This document shows, in pieces, positions 1 to 7,700 of a stretch of DNA of 26,532 nt. Under the pieces are notes generated by a model. That model made no database searches, was not told where the DNA came from, and saw only the letters and a program-made list of their open reading frames with translations. The translations under genes were made by a program, and so were the position numbers. The stretch is from positions 1 through 26,532 of the forward strand of contig JAZFSZ010000004.1 of NCBI GenBank assembly GCA_036446455.1. Reading direction: 5' to 3'. The stretch comes from JAZFSZ01 sp036446455 (GTDB lineage: Bacteria; Pseudomonadota; Gammaproteobacteria; Acidiferrobacterales; JAJDNE01). Every line of letters begins with the position of its first letter. Position 1 is the stretch's first letter.

Positions 1-49
1 CTGTTTTCGGCGTGAGAGGCCAACGTCCTAACCGCTAGACGAAGGGAGC
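1..49 (-). tRNA. tRNA-Glu (CTC), 5' part only
   Basis: The minus strand reads GCTCCCTTCGTCTAGCGG from position 49, the characteristic 5' end of bacterial tRNA-Glu. The D-loop and a 5-bp anticodon stem around a 7-base loop (positions 12-18) follow. The anticodon CTC (positions 14-16) decodes GAG. The gene runs off the left edge of the window, so the T-arm and 3' acceptor strand are not seen. It is divergent from pcnB. Confidence 0.88.
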
Positions 50-88
50 AAGAAAACGGGTTTGCACAGGTGCGCAAAAAGCGGTGTT

Positions 89-94
89 ATTATA
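89..94 (-). promoter_or_regulatory. -10 box of the tRNA-Glu promoter
   Basis: The minus strand shows a perfect TATAAT about 40 bases upstream of the tRNA 5' end, followed within ten bases by a GC-containing discriminator. No good -35 is present; the hexamer at 17-bp spacing is TTTATT. The box lies inside the 5' extension of the pcnB reading frame, which argues that this extension is not translated. Confidence 0.5.
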
Positions 95-141
95 CGTGCG
101 GCCCAGAATTTAATAAACAAAAGCCCATCCGGGCATTAAAT

Positions 142-1578
142 GTGAATATCAAATCAAAACCAAATGTTATCAAGCATTCAGAACATCCCATTTCACGTGA
201 CCAGATTGATGCTAGCGCATTAAAAGTTCTGAATGGCCTCAAGGCGGCGGGCCACGCCAGTTTTCTGGTCGGTGGCTGTGTTCGCGACTTGCTGCTTGGC
301 CGGGAACCGAAAGACTTTGATGTCGTTACCGATGCCCCACCTGCAGCGGTTAAAAAGGCTTTTCGCAGTGCGCGGATTATTGGTCGCCGTTTTGAGCTGG
401 TGCATGTCCGTTTTGGTCGGGACATTATCGAAGTCGCCACCTTCCGTGCCAGCCCACCTGAAATCGATGAAGGTGAAGACATTGAGTTGTCACTGGAGGG
501 GCGCATCCTGCGCGACAACGTCTTTGGCTCACAGGAAGAAGATGCCAGACGCCGTGATTTCACCATCAATGCGTTGTATTACAACGCCCATGATTTCTCG
601 ATCGTCGATTACGTTGATGGTGTCAAAGATCTTGAGGAAGGTGTCCTGCGGGTTATCGGGAAGCCTGCTTTGCGGTATCGAGAGGACCCGGTGCGAATGC
701 TGCGCGCGGTCCGTTTCGCGGCCAAGCTGGGATTCAGGTTGTCCAAAGATGCAGAAGAACCCATCCATGAGCTGGCGCCGTTACTGGACAATGTTCCCCC
801 GGCACGTCGCTTCGAGGAAGTGCTGAAACTATTTCATGGTGGTATGGCCGTCGAGACCTTTGAGTTATTGCGTCACTACGATCTGTTTCAGTACCTGTTC
901 CCGCTCACAGAAAATAGTCTGGAGAAGGAGCAGGACGGGTTTCCGCTGGCAATGATTCCGCTGGCGCTTGCAAATACGGACGATCGTATTAATGCCGACA
1001 AGCCGGTAACGCCGGCATTCCTGTTTGCCGTTATGCTGTGGTATCCGATGAAACAGGAAACAGAGAGACAAATTAGCCGCGGTCTGGGCCGGCATGAAGC
1101 CAGTCACATCGCCGAGCAATGGGTGGTGCAGCAGCAAGCCGGCGCCACGGCTGTTCCGCGCCGCTTTACGACGCCCATGCGCGAGATATGGAATTTGCAG
1201 GCCAGATTTGAGCGCAGAGCAGGAAAGCGCGCATTTCGGCTGCTCGAGCACCCGCGATTCCGTGCAGCGTACGACTTTTTGTTATTGCGCGCCCAAGTAG
1301 GAGAAGTTGATAACACTCTGGCCCAATGGTGGACCCGGTTTCAGCAGGTCGAGGACGAGGGGCAACGAGCGATGGTAAGGCAGCTGTCGGGCGGCACGAC
1401 TGCAGGGATGCGCGACTCCAGGGATGGAGGAGGTAGAGCGGCGTCGGCAACAGCTACCGAGAAGGTAGAGCAACGCCGCGATGACCCCATGGACGGGGTC
1501 GGTAGAGTCGCGTCTGGAACAAAGACCGATCGGTTGCCGAAGAAACGAACTCGTCGCCCACGCACGAAAGATGCCTGA
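142..1578 (+). CDS. pcnB: poly(A) polymerase I (PcnB)
   Basis: This enzyme adds 3' poly(A) tails to RNA and so promotes its decay. It is a class II nucleotidyltransferase: LVGGCVRDLLLG is followed by the catalytic DFD, then RRDFTINALYY and RYREDPVRMLRAVRF. The closing KKRTRRPR tail matches the basic RNA-binding end of E. coli PcnB. The frame is open from a GTG at 70, but the first 24 codons are Cys-rich, have no E. coli counterpart and overlap the tRNA-Glu promoter, so the GTG at 142 is preferred (478 aa). Neither start has a clear ribosome binding site. About 45 residues just before the basic tail are encoded by a palindromic repeat (see 1403-1525). The stop overlaps the folK start by 8 bp. 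Confidence 0.93.
   Translation: MNIKSKPNVIKHSEHPISRDQIDASALKVLNGLKAAGHASFLVGGCVRDLLLGREPKDFDVVTDAPPAAVKKAFRSARIIGRRFELVHVRFGRDIIEVATFRASPPEIDEGEDIELSLEGRILRDNVFGSQEEDARRRDFTINALYYNAHDFSIVDYVDGVKDLEEGVLRVIGKPALRYREDPVRMLRAVRFAAKLGFRLSKDAEEPIHELAPLLDNVPPARRFEEVLKLFHGGMAVETFELLRHYDLFQYLFPLTENSLEKEQDGFPLAMIPLALANTDDRINADKPVTPAFLFAVMLWYPMKQETERQISRGLGRHEASHIAEQWVVQQQAGATAVPRRFTTPMREIWNLQARFERRAGKRAFRLLEHPRFRAAYDFLLLRAQVGEVDNTLAQWWTRFQQVEDEGQRAMVRQLSGGTTAGMRDSRDGGGRAASATATEKVEQRRDDPMDGVGRVASGTKTDRLPKKRTRRPRTKDA
1403..1525 (+). repeat. palindromic interspersed repeat inside the pcnB coding tail
   Basis: Two related modules of about 40 bp occur in tandem. Each has a small hairpin, GACTCC-AGGGAT-GGAG (1414-1430) or GACCCC-ATGGAC-GGGGTC (about 1483-1500), followed by GGTAGAG..GCGTC..AACA (about 1432-1453 and 1500-1520). 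The segment from about 1405 to 1440 matches the reverse complement of 3710-3745 in the panB-panC gap. It reads through in the pcnB frame as a low-complexity Gly/Arg/Asp/Ala stretch that E. coli PcnB lacks. Confidence 0.7.
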
Positions 1579-2122
1579 ATCCGGAAAATCTGTTGTTGCT
1601 TATGTCGGGCTGGGCAGCAACCTGGGTGATAGCGTTGCCACCTTGGAAGCGGCGAAACGCTCTCTGGCGGCATTGCCCGGGACAGAACTGTTGCAGTGTG
1701 CATCTTTCTACAAGAGCGCACACGTTGGTACCGGATACAGGAATGCGCCTGTCGACACGGGCGAGCAACCGGATTTTATAAATAGTGTCTGCGCGCTTGC
1801 GACCACACTTGTGGCAGAGGATTTGCTGCATCGGCTGATGGAGATAGAACAGGAATTCGGGCGACAGCGATCCGGTAAAGCTGGCGAGCCGAGGACGCTT
1901 GACCTCGATATGCTGCTATATAGTGACCGGTCGATAGTTACCGACCAGCTGACGGTGCCGCACCCCAGGCTGCACGAACGTGCGTTCGTACTGTATCCTT
2001 TGAACGAATTAGCACCGGATCTGGTTATTCCGGGGTATGGTCGGGTCCTGGATCTGCTGAATAATTGCCAGCATCAGCGGATTGCACGATTAACGGGACA
2101 GGAGAACAAACCTGAATCATGA
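1571..2122 (+). CDS. folK: 2-amino-4-hydroxy-6-hydroxymethyldihydropteridine pyrophosphokinase (HPPK)
   Basis: FolK transfers pyrophosphate from ATP to 6-hydroxymethyl-dihydropterin in cytoplasmic folate synthesis. Family marks are the N-terminal YVGLGSNLGD and the signature GEPRTLDLDMLLY, whose Asp111 and Asp113 would bind the two Mg ions, followed by VPHPRLHERAFVLYPL. The ATG at 1571 lies just before the pcnB stop and places GLGSN at the usual distance from the N terminus. An in-frame upstream extension to 1481 overlaps pcnB and has no family counterpart. The protein is 183 aa, somewhat longer than E. coli FolK because of an insertion around residues 52-66. The stop overlaps the next start (ATGA), which suggests translational coupling. 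Confidence 0.95.
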   Translation: MPESGKSVVAYVGLGSNLGDSVATLEAAKRSLAALPGTELLQCASFYKSAHVGTGYRNAPVDTGEQPDFINSVCALATTLVAEDLLHRLMEIEQEFGRQRSGKAGEPRTLDLDMLLYSDRSIVTDQLTVPHPRLHERAFVLYPLNELAPDLVIPGYGRVLDLLNNCQHQRIARLTGQENKPES

Positions 2123-2832
2123 AAGATGCGATTGAGACCGAATCGGGTTATGAGAGTCTGATGTCAGGTAATAAAAAACAAAACGTTACCGGCAAACTCG
2201 ACTATGTCGTCGTCGAGGGCCCCATTGGTGTGGGCAAGACCAGTCTTGCCAATCGATTGGCCGAGGTGTTGGGTAGCGACACCCTGCTGGAGCAGCCGAC
2301 GGAAAACCCGTTTCTCGAGCGCTTCTATCAATCGCCAAAGAACTATGGCTTGCCCACACAACTGTTTTTTTTGTTTCAACGCGCCCGCCAGATTGAGGCG
2401 TTAAAACAAAGTGATATGTTTCGGCCCAGTATTGTTGCCGATTTTATGCTGGAAAAGGATGCCCTGTTTGCGCGCACCAACCTCGACGACGACGAACTGC
2501 GACTCTACGAGCAGGTCTACGCACAGTTGAAGCTGGAGTTACCGGTGCCTGATCTGGTGGTTTACCTGCAAGCACCAAGCAACGTACTGTCTGAACGCAT
2601 CCGTCGACGCGGTATCGACTTCGAGCGTCGCATCGAGCGCGACTATCTCGATAAGCTGGTCGATGCCTACACGCAATTTTTCTATACTTACCGCGAGGCC
2701 CCCTTGCTGGTGGTAAACGCTGCAGAAATAAATTTTGTGGATAAGGACGGGGACTTCCAGTTGTTGCTTGAGCACATCCGTAAAATCAATAGTGGACGAC
2801 ACTTTTTTAATCCCGCCATGAGAGCAATATGA
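2119..2832 (+). CDS. deoxynucleoside kinase family protein (dAK/dGK-like)
   Basis: This protein belongs to the P-loop deoxynucleoside kinase family, which phosphorylates salvaged deoxynucleosides to dNMPs; the substrate cannot be told from sequence alone. The Walker A loop is GPIGVGKT (residues 34-41). A FMLEKDALFA segment typical of the family and the Arg-rich lid RIRRRGIDFERRIERDY follow. An AGGAGA lies upstream of the ATG at 2119. Residues 1-25 are unlike family members, and the ATG at 2161 is a possible alternative start. It overlaps folK and panB by 4 bp (ATGA) on both sides. A kinase of this type next to folK and panB has been seen in other gammaproteobacteria, but a link to either pathway is not evident. 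Confidence 0.85.
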   Translation: MKDAIETESGYESLMSGNKKQNVTGKLDYVVVEGPIGVGKTSLANRLAEVLGSDTLLEQPTENPFLERFYQSPKNYGLPTQLFFLFQRARQIEALKQSDMFRPSIVADFMLEKDALFARTNLDDDELRLYEQVYAQLKLELPVPDLVVYLQAPSNVLSERIRRRGIDFERRIERDYLDKLVDAYTQFFYTYREAPLLVVNAAEINFVDKDGDFQLLLEHIRKINSGRHFFNPAMRAI

Positions 2833-3626
2833 GTTCAGTAACAGTTTCCACGCTGATGAAAATGAAACAGGCAGGTGACAAGATCGCCTGCCTGACGGCC
2901 TATGACTATTCCTTTGCCAGCATGCTGGATCGGGCCGGGGTCGATGTGGTACTCGTGGGTGATTCGCTGGGTATGGTGATACAGGGACACGATAGTACGC
3001 TGCCAGTCACCCTCGAGGACATGGCCTATCACTGTGGTTGTGTATCCCGCGGTATCGAGCGCGCCTTGCTGATTGTGGATATGCCGTTCATGAGTTATCA
3101 AACCAGTCGTGAACAGGCGCTGGATTCGGCGGGCTATCTGATGCAGCACGGCGGGGCGCAGGTAGCGAAGCTTGAGGGCGGAGAAGTCATGGCCGAGACC
3201 GTACGATTTTTGGTCGATCGCGGTATACCGGTGTGTGGCCATCTGGGACTAACTCCTCAGTCAGTTCACAAGATGGGTGGTTATCGCGTGCAAGGGCGGA
3301 ATGCGGAATCTGCAAAACAGATTGCCAATGACGCGCTTGCATTGCAGCAAGCGGGGGCAAGTTTACTGGTATTGGAGGCGGTGCCGGCTAAACTGGCCAG
3401 CTCCATAAGCGACGAACTCGAGATTCCCACCATTGGCATCGGTGCCGGAGCCGATAGTGATGGTCAGGTGCTGGTGCTTCAGGACATGCTTGGACTTTAT
3501 CCCCGGCCGAGCCCCAAGTTCTCCCGTAACTTTATGCAGGGTGAAAACCGCATCGAAGATGCAATCAGGTCTTATGTCGCTGCCGTGAAGTCGGGTGAAT
3601 TTCCCACCGCGGCCCACAGTTATTAG
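2829..3626 (+). CDS. panB: 3-methyl-2-oxobutanoate hydroxymethyltransferase (ketopantoate hydroxymethyltransferase)
   Basis: PanB makes ketopantoate from 2-oxoisovalerate and methylene-tetrahydrofolate, the first committed pantothenate step. The protein is a TIM barrel of 265 aa, the normal length. Visible active-site residues are the Mg-binding Asp45 (VGDSLGMV), Asp84 (IVDMPF) and Glu116 (AKLEGG), and the catalytic Glu183 (VLEAVP). The GIGAG segment and the closing NFMQGEN..IEDAIRSYV are typical. It starts within the kinase stop codon (ATGA). The folate cofactor used here makes the neighbouring folK metabolically related. Confidence 0.97.
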   Translation: MSSVTVSTLMKMKQAGDKIACLTAYDYSFASMLDRAGVDVVLVGDSLGMVIQGHDSTLPVTLEDMAYHCGCVSRGIERALLIVDMPFMSYQTSREQALDSAGYLMQHGGAQVAKLEGGEVMAETVRFLVDRGIPVCGHLGLTPQSVHKMGGYRVQGRNAESAKQIANDALALQQAGASLLVLEAVPAKLASSISDELEIPTIGIGAGADSDGQVLVLQDMLGLYPRPSPKFSRNFMQGENRIEDAIRSYVAAVKSGEFPTAAHSY

Positions 3627-3636
3627 AGCTGCTCGC

Positions 3637-3800
3637 AAAGTGCCTTTTGCCTCCTCGCGCTCTGGAACAAACGCAGAGGGTCGCTCTTGGGCTCGAGCAT
3701 CCTGCTTCGCTCTAACTCATCCATCCCTGGAGTCGTGCGCATCCCGCGCCCGCGACACTTGTACGTCCATGTACACCTCGCGAAGGCCAGGCAGGACGCA
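3637..3800 (-). repeat. interspersed palindromic repeat filling the panB-panC gap
   Basis: The 219-bp gap between panB and panC holds a repeat read best on the minus strand. The reverse complement of 3710-3745 has the same core as pcnB 1405-1440: GGGATGCGC, then CGACTCCAGGGATGGA, then a GAG/TTAGAGCG stretch with only a few differences. A second hairpin motif, GTAC-ATGGAC-GTAC on the minus strand (about 3760-3775), has the same ATGGAC loop as the second pcnB module. CTCTGGAACAAA (3660-3671) also resembles the end of the pcnB copy. No open reading frame here looks real. Confidence 0.65.
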
Positions 3801-3845
3801 ATCGATTTTGAGTCAGATTCTGGTTTGTAACGGTTCAATCCTTCC

Positions 3846-4706
3846 ATGATAGTTGCGGAAACGGCGGATAACTTGCGCAAGGTGATGGCGCCCTGGCGCA
3901 GCGAAAACGAGAGTATCGTATTCATACCAACCATGGGCAATCTGCACGAGGGCCACTTGCAACTGGTTCGGGTGGCAAGGCAGTATGGCACAAAAGTGGT
4001 TGCCAGCATTTTCGTCAACCCCATGCAGTTTGATCGGCACGATGACTTCACTAACTATTTGCGTACTCAGCGACAAGATCTGGACATGCTGCAGGAAGAA
4101 AGTGTCGATCTGGTTTTTGTGCCTGACGTCGAAGAAATGTATCCGCGCGCCGTCGACAAAATGACCTACGTCCATGTGCCGAAGCTGAGTGACATGCTGG
4201 AGGGTGTCTCGCGACCGGGTCATTTTCGCGGTGTCACCACAGTCGTTACGCGCCTGTTTTCACTGGTCGGTCCAAACGTGGCGATATTTGGTAAAAAAGA
4301 TTATCAACAGCTATTGATAGTCCGGCGTATGGTCGAAGACCTGGGTATGCCTATCGAGATAATTGGTGAACCGACCATTCGTGAAGCCGATGGACTGGCC
4401 ATGAGCTCCCGAAACAATAACCTCAATGCCAATGAGCGCAAGGTAGCGCCGCGCCTGTACGAAACTCTGCAGGCCAGTCGCAGTCGAATAGTGCACGGGA
4501 ATTTGGCCTATGCTGAGGTAGAAGCGGATGCCATGCGCGAACTGCAAGAGGCTGGATTTACGCCGGATTATGTGCAGATTCGACGTCAAAGCGATCTCCT
4601 GGTGCCGGAGGAGCATGAAACCGATTTGGTCGTTCTGGCGGCTGCCTGGCTGGGCAAAACAAGATTAATTGACAATCTTGAGCTGAGTTTGAACCCACCC
4701 GATTAA
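3846..4706 (+). CDS. panC: pantoate--beta-alanine ligase (pantothenate synthetase)
   Basis: PanC joins pantoate to beta-alanine through a pantoyl-adenylate to give pantothenate. It is a class I aaRS-like nucleotidyltransferase fold. The HIGH-type motif is PTMGNLHEGH (residues 28-37), the KMSKS-like motif is MSSRN (186-190), and IFVNPMQF, RPGHFRGV and FGKKDYQQL form the substrate pocket. Length (286 aa) is normal. The 219-bp repeat-filled gap separates it from panB, so it could be transcribed with panB or from a promoter within that gap; none is clear. The ATG at 3846 has only a weak ribosome binding site. Confidence 0.97.
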   Translation: MIVAETADNLRKVMAPWRSENESIVFIPTMGNLHEGHLQLVRVARQYGTKVVASIFVNPMQFDRHDDFTNYLRTQRQDLDMLQEESVDLVFVPDVEEMYPRAVDKMTYVHVPKLSDMLEGVSRPGHFRGVTTVVTRLFSLVGPNVAIFGKKDYQQLLIVRRMVEDLGMPIEIIGEPTIREADGLAMSSRNNNLNANERKVAPRLYETLQASRSRIVHGNLAYAEVEADAMRELQEAGFTPDYVQIRRQSDLLVPEEHETDLVVLAAAWLGKTRLIDNLELSLNPPD

Positions 4707-4745
4707 ACCGGGATAATACGCCTGAAGGCAGGAATGAAAGAATCG

Positions 4746-5126
4746 ATGAAACGCAACTTATTAAAATCCAAGCTTCACCGCGTCACGGTGACGCACTCGG
4801 AACTCGAGTACGAGGGTTCGGTAGCGATCGACAGTCGCCTGCTGGATGCGGCAGATATACTCGAATACGAGAAACTGGAAGTCTATAACATCACCAATGG
4901 CGAGCGATTCAGCACCTATGCCATTCGCGCCGAAAAAGCCTCAGGCATTATTTCGGTAAACGGCGCAGCCGCTCACCGGGCGAATCCCGGTGACGTCGTC
5001 ATTATCTGCACCTACGCAGAACTGGACGAAAAAGAGTTGACCAATTTCAAGCCGCGGCTGGTTTATGTCGACAGCGACAATCGTATTACGCATACACGCA
5101 ATGCCATCCCCGTTCAGGTCGCCTGA
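4746..5126 (+). CDS. panD: aspartate 1-decarboxylase proenzyme
   Basis: PanD makes beta-alanine from aspartate, feeding PanC. It is a pyruvoyl enzyme that cleaves itself between Gly24 and Ser25. With the ATG at 4746 the protein is 126 aa and YEGS places the cleavage exactly at Gly24-Ser25, as in E. coli. An in-frame ATG at 4734 would add four residues and shift this, so 4746 is preferred, although AGGCAGGA lies closer to 4734. Further conserved parts are the active-site lysine region LKSKLHR, the ITNGERFSTYAI segment, ISVNGAAAHRANPGD and the closing IPVQVA. It lies 39 bp after panC and is probably co-transcribed. Confidence 0.96.
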   Translation: MKRNLLKSKLHRVTVTHSELEYEGSVAIDSRLLDAADILEYEKLEVYNITNGERFSTYAIRAEKASGIISVNGAAAHRANPGDVVIICTYAELDEKELTNFKPRLVYVDSDNRITHTRNAIPVQVA

Positions 5127-5131
5127 ATAAC

Positions 5132-5148
5132 GCGGGCCGAAAGCCCGC
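5132..5148 (+). terminator. hairpin just after panD, possible weak terminator
   Basis: A perfect 6-bp stem, GCGGGC/GCCCGC, with loop CGAAA begins 6 bases after the panD stop. It is followed by TAAAAAG, not by a U tract. It may stabilise the 3' end or act together with the downstream hairpins rather than terminate on its own. Confidence 0.4.
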
Positions 5149-5162
5149 TAAAAAGAAAACCT

Positions 5163-5301
5163 GCCGCAGAGGCGCAAAGGCGCGGAGGAATACAAAGGGC
5201 GGTCCGCTGGACCGCCAGGATAAAGAATTTCACTTTGTTTGGCCGGCTGGAAGCCGGCTCTATGATTTTTTCTTTTCTCTGCGCCTCCGCGTCTCTGCGG
5301 C
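5163..5301. repeat. 139-bp element with terminal inverted repeats and two internal hairpins
   Basis: The arms at 5163-5186 and 5278-5301 are inverted repeats that match at about 20 of 24 positions, starting GCCGCAGAG. Inside are two perfect hairpins: GGCGGTCC-GCT-GGACCGCC (5198-5216) and GCCGGCT-GGA-AGCCGGC (5232-5248). The second is followed after a few bases by a T-rich tract (5255-5275), so it could serve as the pan-cluster terminator. There is no coding capacity. It resembles a non-autonomous palindromic interspersed element; the family was not identified. Confidence 0.6.
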
Positions 5302-5313
5302 AAATATTAATTC

Positions 5314-5400
5314 TGGTACCGAGGGAGGGACTCGAACCCTCAAGGTTGTGAAACCGGTGGATTTTGAGTCCACTGCGTCTACCAATTCCGCCACCTCGGC
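5314..5400 (-). tRNA. tRNA-Leu (CAA)
   Basis: On the minus strand a complete 87-nt class II tRNA starts GCCGAGGTGGCGGAATTGGT at 5400. The acceptor stem pairs over 7 bp with one G-U, and the CCA end is encoded (5314-5316). The anticodon stem GTGGA/TCCAC surrounds the loop CTCAAAA, with anticodon CAA at 5364-5366, which decodes UUG. The long variable arm and the T-arm GGGTTCGAGTCCC are typical of tRNA-Leu. It is divergent from queA. Confidence 0.96.
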
Positions 5401-5409
5401 GCAGGCGCG

Positions 5410-5415
5410 ATTATA
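5410..5415 (-). promoter_or_regulatory. -10 box of the tRNA-Leu promoter
   Basis: On the minus strand TATAAT lies 9 bases upstream of the mature tRNA 5' end and is followed by a GC-rich CGCGCC discriminator, typical of growth-rate-controlled tRNA promoters. The -35 is weak, with TGTCAT at 18-bp spacing. Confidence 0.55.
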
Positions 5416-5498
5416 TACAAAACCTCTCATGCAATGACAGGAAAGCAACCGGATTCCGCTACTGTGTCCACCGGTGCTTTTTGCTAGGCTCTCGCGTC

Positions 5499-6545
5499 AT
5501 GCGTAAATCTGATTTCTGCTACGAACTACCGGCGGAGCTTATTGCCCAGGTGCCAGCGGAAAGCCGCAGTGGCAGCCGCTTGTTGAAGGTCGACGGTGCC
5601 AATGGTGAGTTGCACGATATGCAATTTATCGATTTACCAAAACTACTGGTGCCTGGCGACTTGCTGGTTTTCAATGATACACGTGTACTGCCGGCGCGCC
5701 TGCTGGGGCATAAGGACAGTGGTGGCCGTGTCGAAGTGCTGGTCGAGAGGATAATAGATAATCAGCATGTATTGGCACATACGCGTGCCAGCAAGTCGCC
5801 GAAGACGGGTTGCAAGCTGTTGTTAGGCAAAGGTGTGGTTGCCGAGGTCTGCGGGCGTCAGGGCGATTTGTTTGAATTGAGATTTGAAGGCAACTCGCCG
5901 GTGATTGATATTCTCGAGCGCGTGGGACACATGCCCTTGCCGCCCTATATCGAGCGCGAGGATACCGAATCAGATCGTGAACGCTACCAGACAGTTTATG
6001 CGCGGCAACCCGGTGCAGTAGCCGCGCCCACCGCCGGTCTGCATTTTGATGATGAAATGCTGAACAATCTGAATAGGCAGGGGATAGAAACCACTTTCAT
6101 TACTCTTCACGTTGGTGCTGGAACCTTTCAACCGGTCAGGACCGAAAAGCTGGTCGATCATCACATGCATAGTGAGCAGGTAGAGATCGATGCTATGGTT
6201 TGCGACAAAATTAATGCAGCGCGAAACGCCGGTCGGCGGGTCATTGCCGTTGGCACAACGGTGGTGCGGGCACTGGAGTCGGCAGTGACTGACGATGGCA
6301 CCATTACACCCTTTCGGCGAGAGACCGATATTTTCATTTATCCCGGTTACCATTTTAAGATCATTGATGCGCTGTTAACCAACTTCCACTTGCCGGAGTC
6401 AACTTTGCTGATGCTGGTATGCGCCTTTGCCGGACGCAAGTTAATGCTGCGCGCGTATCACCATGCCGTACAGGCGCGTTACCGCTTCTTCAGTTATGGT
6501 GATGCTATGTTTATTACCTCGCAACACAGTGCCAATGAAGTTTGA
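5499..6545 (+). CDS. queA: S-adenosylmethionine:tRNA ribosyltransferase-isomerase
   Basis: QueA moves the ribosyl part of SAM to preQ1-modified tRNA to form epoxyqueuosine at the wobble position. The start at 5499 gives MRKSDFCYELPAELIAQ.P, matching the family N terminus (348 aa, normal). The 45 codons open upstream overlap tRNA-Leu and are not family-like. Conserved parts are LLVFNDTRVLPARL, GAVAAPTAGLHFD, HVGAGTFQPVR, AVGTTVVRALES and TNFHLPESTLLMLVCAFAG. The next gene, tgt, starts inside it (11-bp overlap), coupling two successive queuosine steps. Confidence 0.97.
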   Translation: MRKSDFCYELPAELIAQVPAESRSGSRLLKVDGANGELHDMQFIDLPKLLVPGDLLVFNDTRVLPARLLGHKDSGGRVEVLVERIIDNQHVLAHTRASKSPKTGCKLLLGKGVVAEVCGRQGDLFELRFEGNSPVIDILERVGHMPLPPYIEREDTESDRERYQTVYARQPGAVAAPTAGLHFDDEMLNNLNRQGIETTFITLHVGAGTFQPVRTEKLVDHHMHSEQVEIDAMVCDKINAARNAGRRVIAVGTTVVRALESAVTDDGTITPFRRETDIFIYPGYHFKIIDALLTNFHLPESTLLMLVCAFAGRKLMLRAYHHAVQARYRFFSYGDAMFITSQHSANEV

Positions 6546-7650
6546 GTTGATCGCATCTGATAACGCCGCACGTCGAGGCCGGCTTGAATTTGATCGTGGC
6601 ATGGTGGAAACACCGACATTCATGCCGGTGGGCACCTACGGCACGGTAAAGTCGATGACGCCGGAGGAATTGCGTGAGTGTGGCGCCGAGATCATATTGG
6701 GCAATACCTTCCATTTAATGTTACGACCAGGAACTGAGGTGGTTCAGGCGCATGGTGATCTGCACGACTTCATGCACTGGGATGGACCCCTCATTACCGA
6801 TTCCGGTGGATTCCAGGTATGGAGTCTTGATCGGTTGCGCAAGATCACCGAAGCAGGAGTCCGTTTTCAGTCCCCGCTCGACGGCGCGAGCATTTTTATG
6901 GGGCCTGAAGAGTCGATGGCGATACAGCAGGTACTGGGCGCAGACATTATTATGATATTTGACGAGTGTACGGCTTATCCTGCCACCGAGGCCGAGGCGC
7001 GTGCGTCGATGGAACTGTCACTGCGTTGGGCGGAGCGTAGCAAGAGCGCCCATGGCGACCATCCGTCTGCCCTGTTTGGTATTGTTCAGGGTGGGATGTA
7101 CGAACATCTGCGTGATATATCGATCACCGGTTTGAAACAGATCGGTTTTGATGGCTATGCTATCGGTGGTCTATCGGTGGGTGAGCCCAAACCGGAGATG
7201 CTGCGCATCCTGGCGCACCTAACGCAGCAGATGCCGGTATCGCATCCGCGTTACCTCATGGGTGTCGGTACACCGGAAGATATTGTCGAGGCCGTGTCTC
7301 GCGGTATCGATATGTTCGATTGCGTTCTGCCCACGCGTAACGCCCGTAATGGCTGGTTGTTTACCTCCGAAGGTGTAGTTAAAATTCGTAACGCCAGATA
7401 CAAGAGCGATACGCGCCCATTGGATTCGCAATGTGGCTGTTACACCTGCCGCCACTACAGCCGCGCCTATTTGCGCCACCTGCATCGCTGTAACGAGATT
7501 CTGGGGTCACGGCTCAATACCATCCACAACCTTTACTACTATCAGTGGCTCATGCGCGGGCTGCGAGAGGCCATTGAGGTGAAAAGGCTGGATGAATTCG
7601 TCAATAAGTTTTATGGTAGGCGCCCCCGGGAGGCTGGGGGAACCGCCTGA
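6535..7650 (+). CDS. tgt: queuine/preQ1 tRNA-guanine transglycosylase
   Basis: Tgt exchanges guanine-34 of GUN-anticodon tRNAs for preQ1. The 371-aa protein has a TIM barrel with ITDSGGFQ near the base-binding Asp, GIVQGG, and the nucleophile region GIDMFDCVLPTRNARNG. The zinc site is C-x-C-x2-C plus a His (CGCYTCR...TIHN). The start at 6535 gives MKFELI..DNAARRGRLEFDRG, matching E. coli; the 24 upstream codons overlap queA. Where E. coli has QVFSLG, this protein reads QVWSLD, at a position that also varies in other members. A small hairpin (7643-7658) spans its stop codon. Confidence 0.97.
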   Translation: MKFELIASDNAARRGRLEFDRGMVETPTFMPVGTYGTVKSMTPEELRECGAEIILGNTFHLMLRPGTEVVQAHGDLHDFMHWDGPLITDSGGFQVWSLDRLRKITEAGVRFQSPLDGASIFMGPEESMAIQQVLGADIIMIFDECTAYPATEAEARASMELSLRWAERSKSAHGDHPSALFGIVQGGMYEHLRDISITGLKQIGFDGYAIGGLSVGEPKPEMLRILAHLTQQMPVSHPRYLMGVGTPEDIVEAVSRGIDMFDCVLPTRNARNGWLFTSEGVVKIRNARYKSDTRPLDSQCGCYTCRHYSRAYLRHLHRCNEILGSRLNTIHNLYYYQWLMRGLREAIEVKRLDEFVNKFYGRRPREAGGTA

Positions 7651-7700
7651 AAGGGCGGAAAAACAAAGAATTCAATTAAATTAATCGGTTAGCAATCTAT

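Noticed and set aside
6814..6830. QVWSLD in place of QVFSLG in Tgt as a possible specificity change
   Set aside because: This position already varies among known Tgt proteins, and all catalytic and zinc residues are present.
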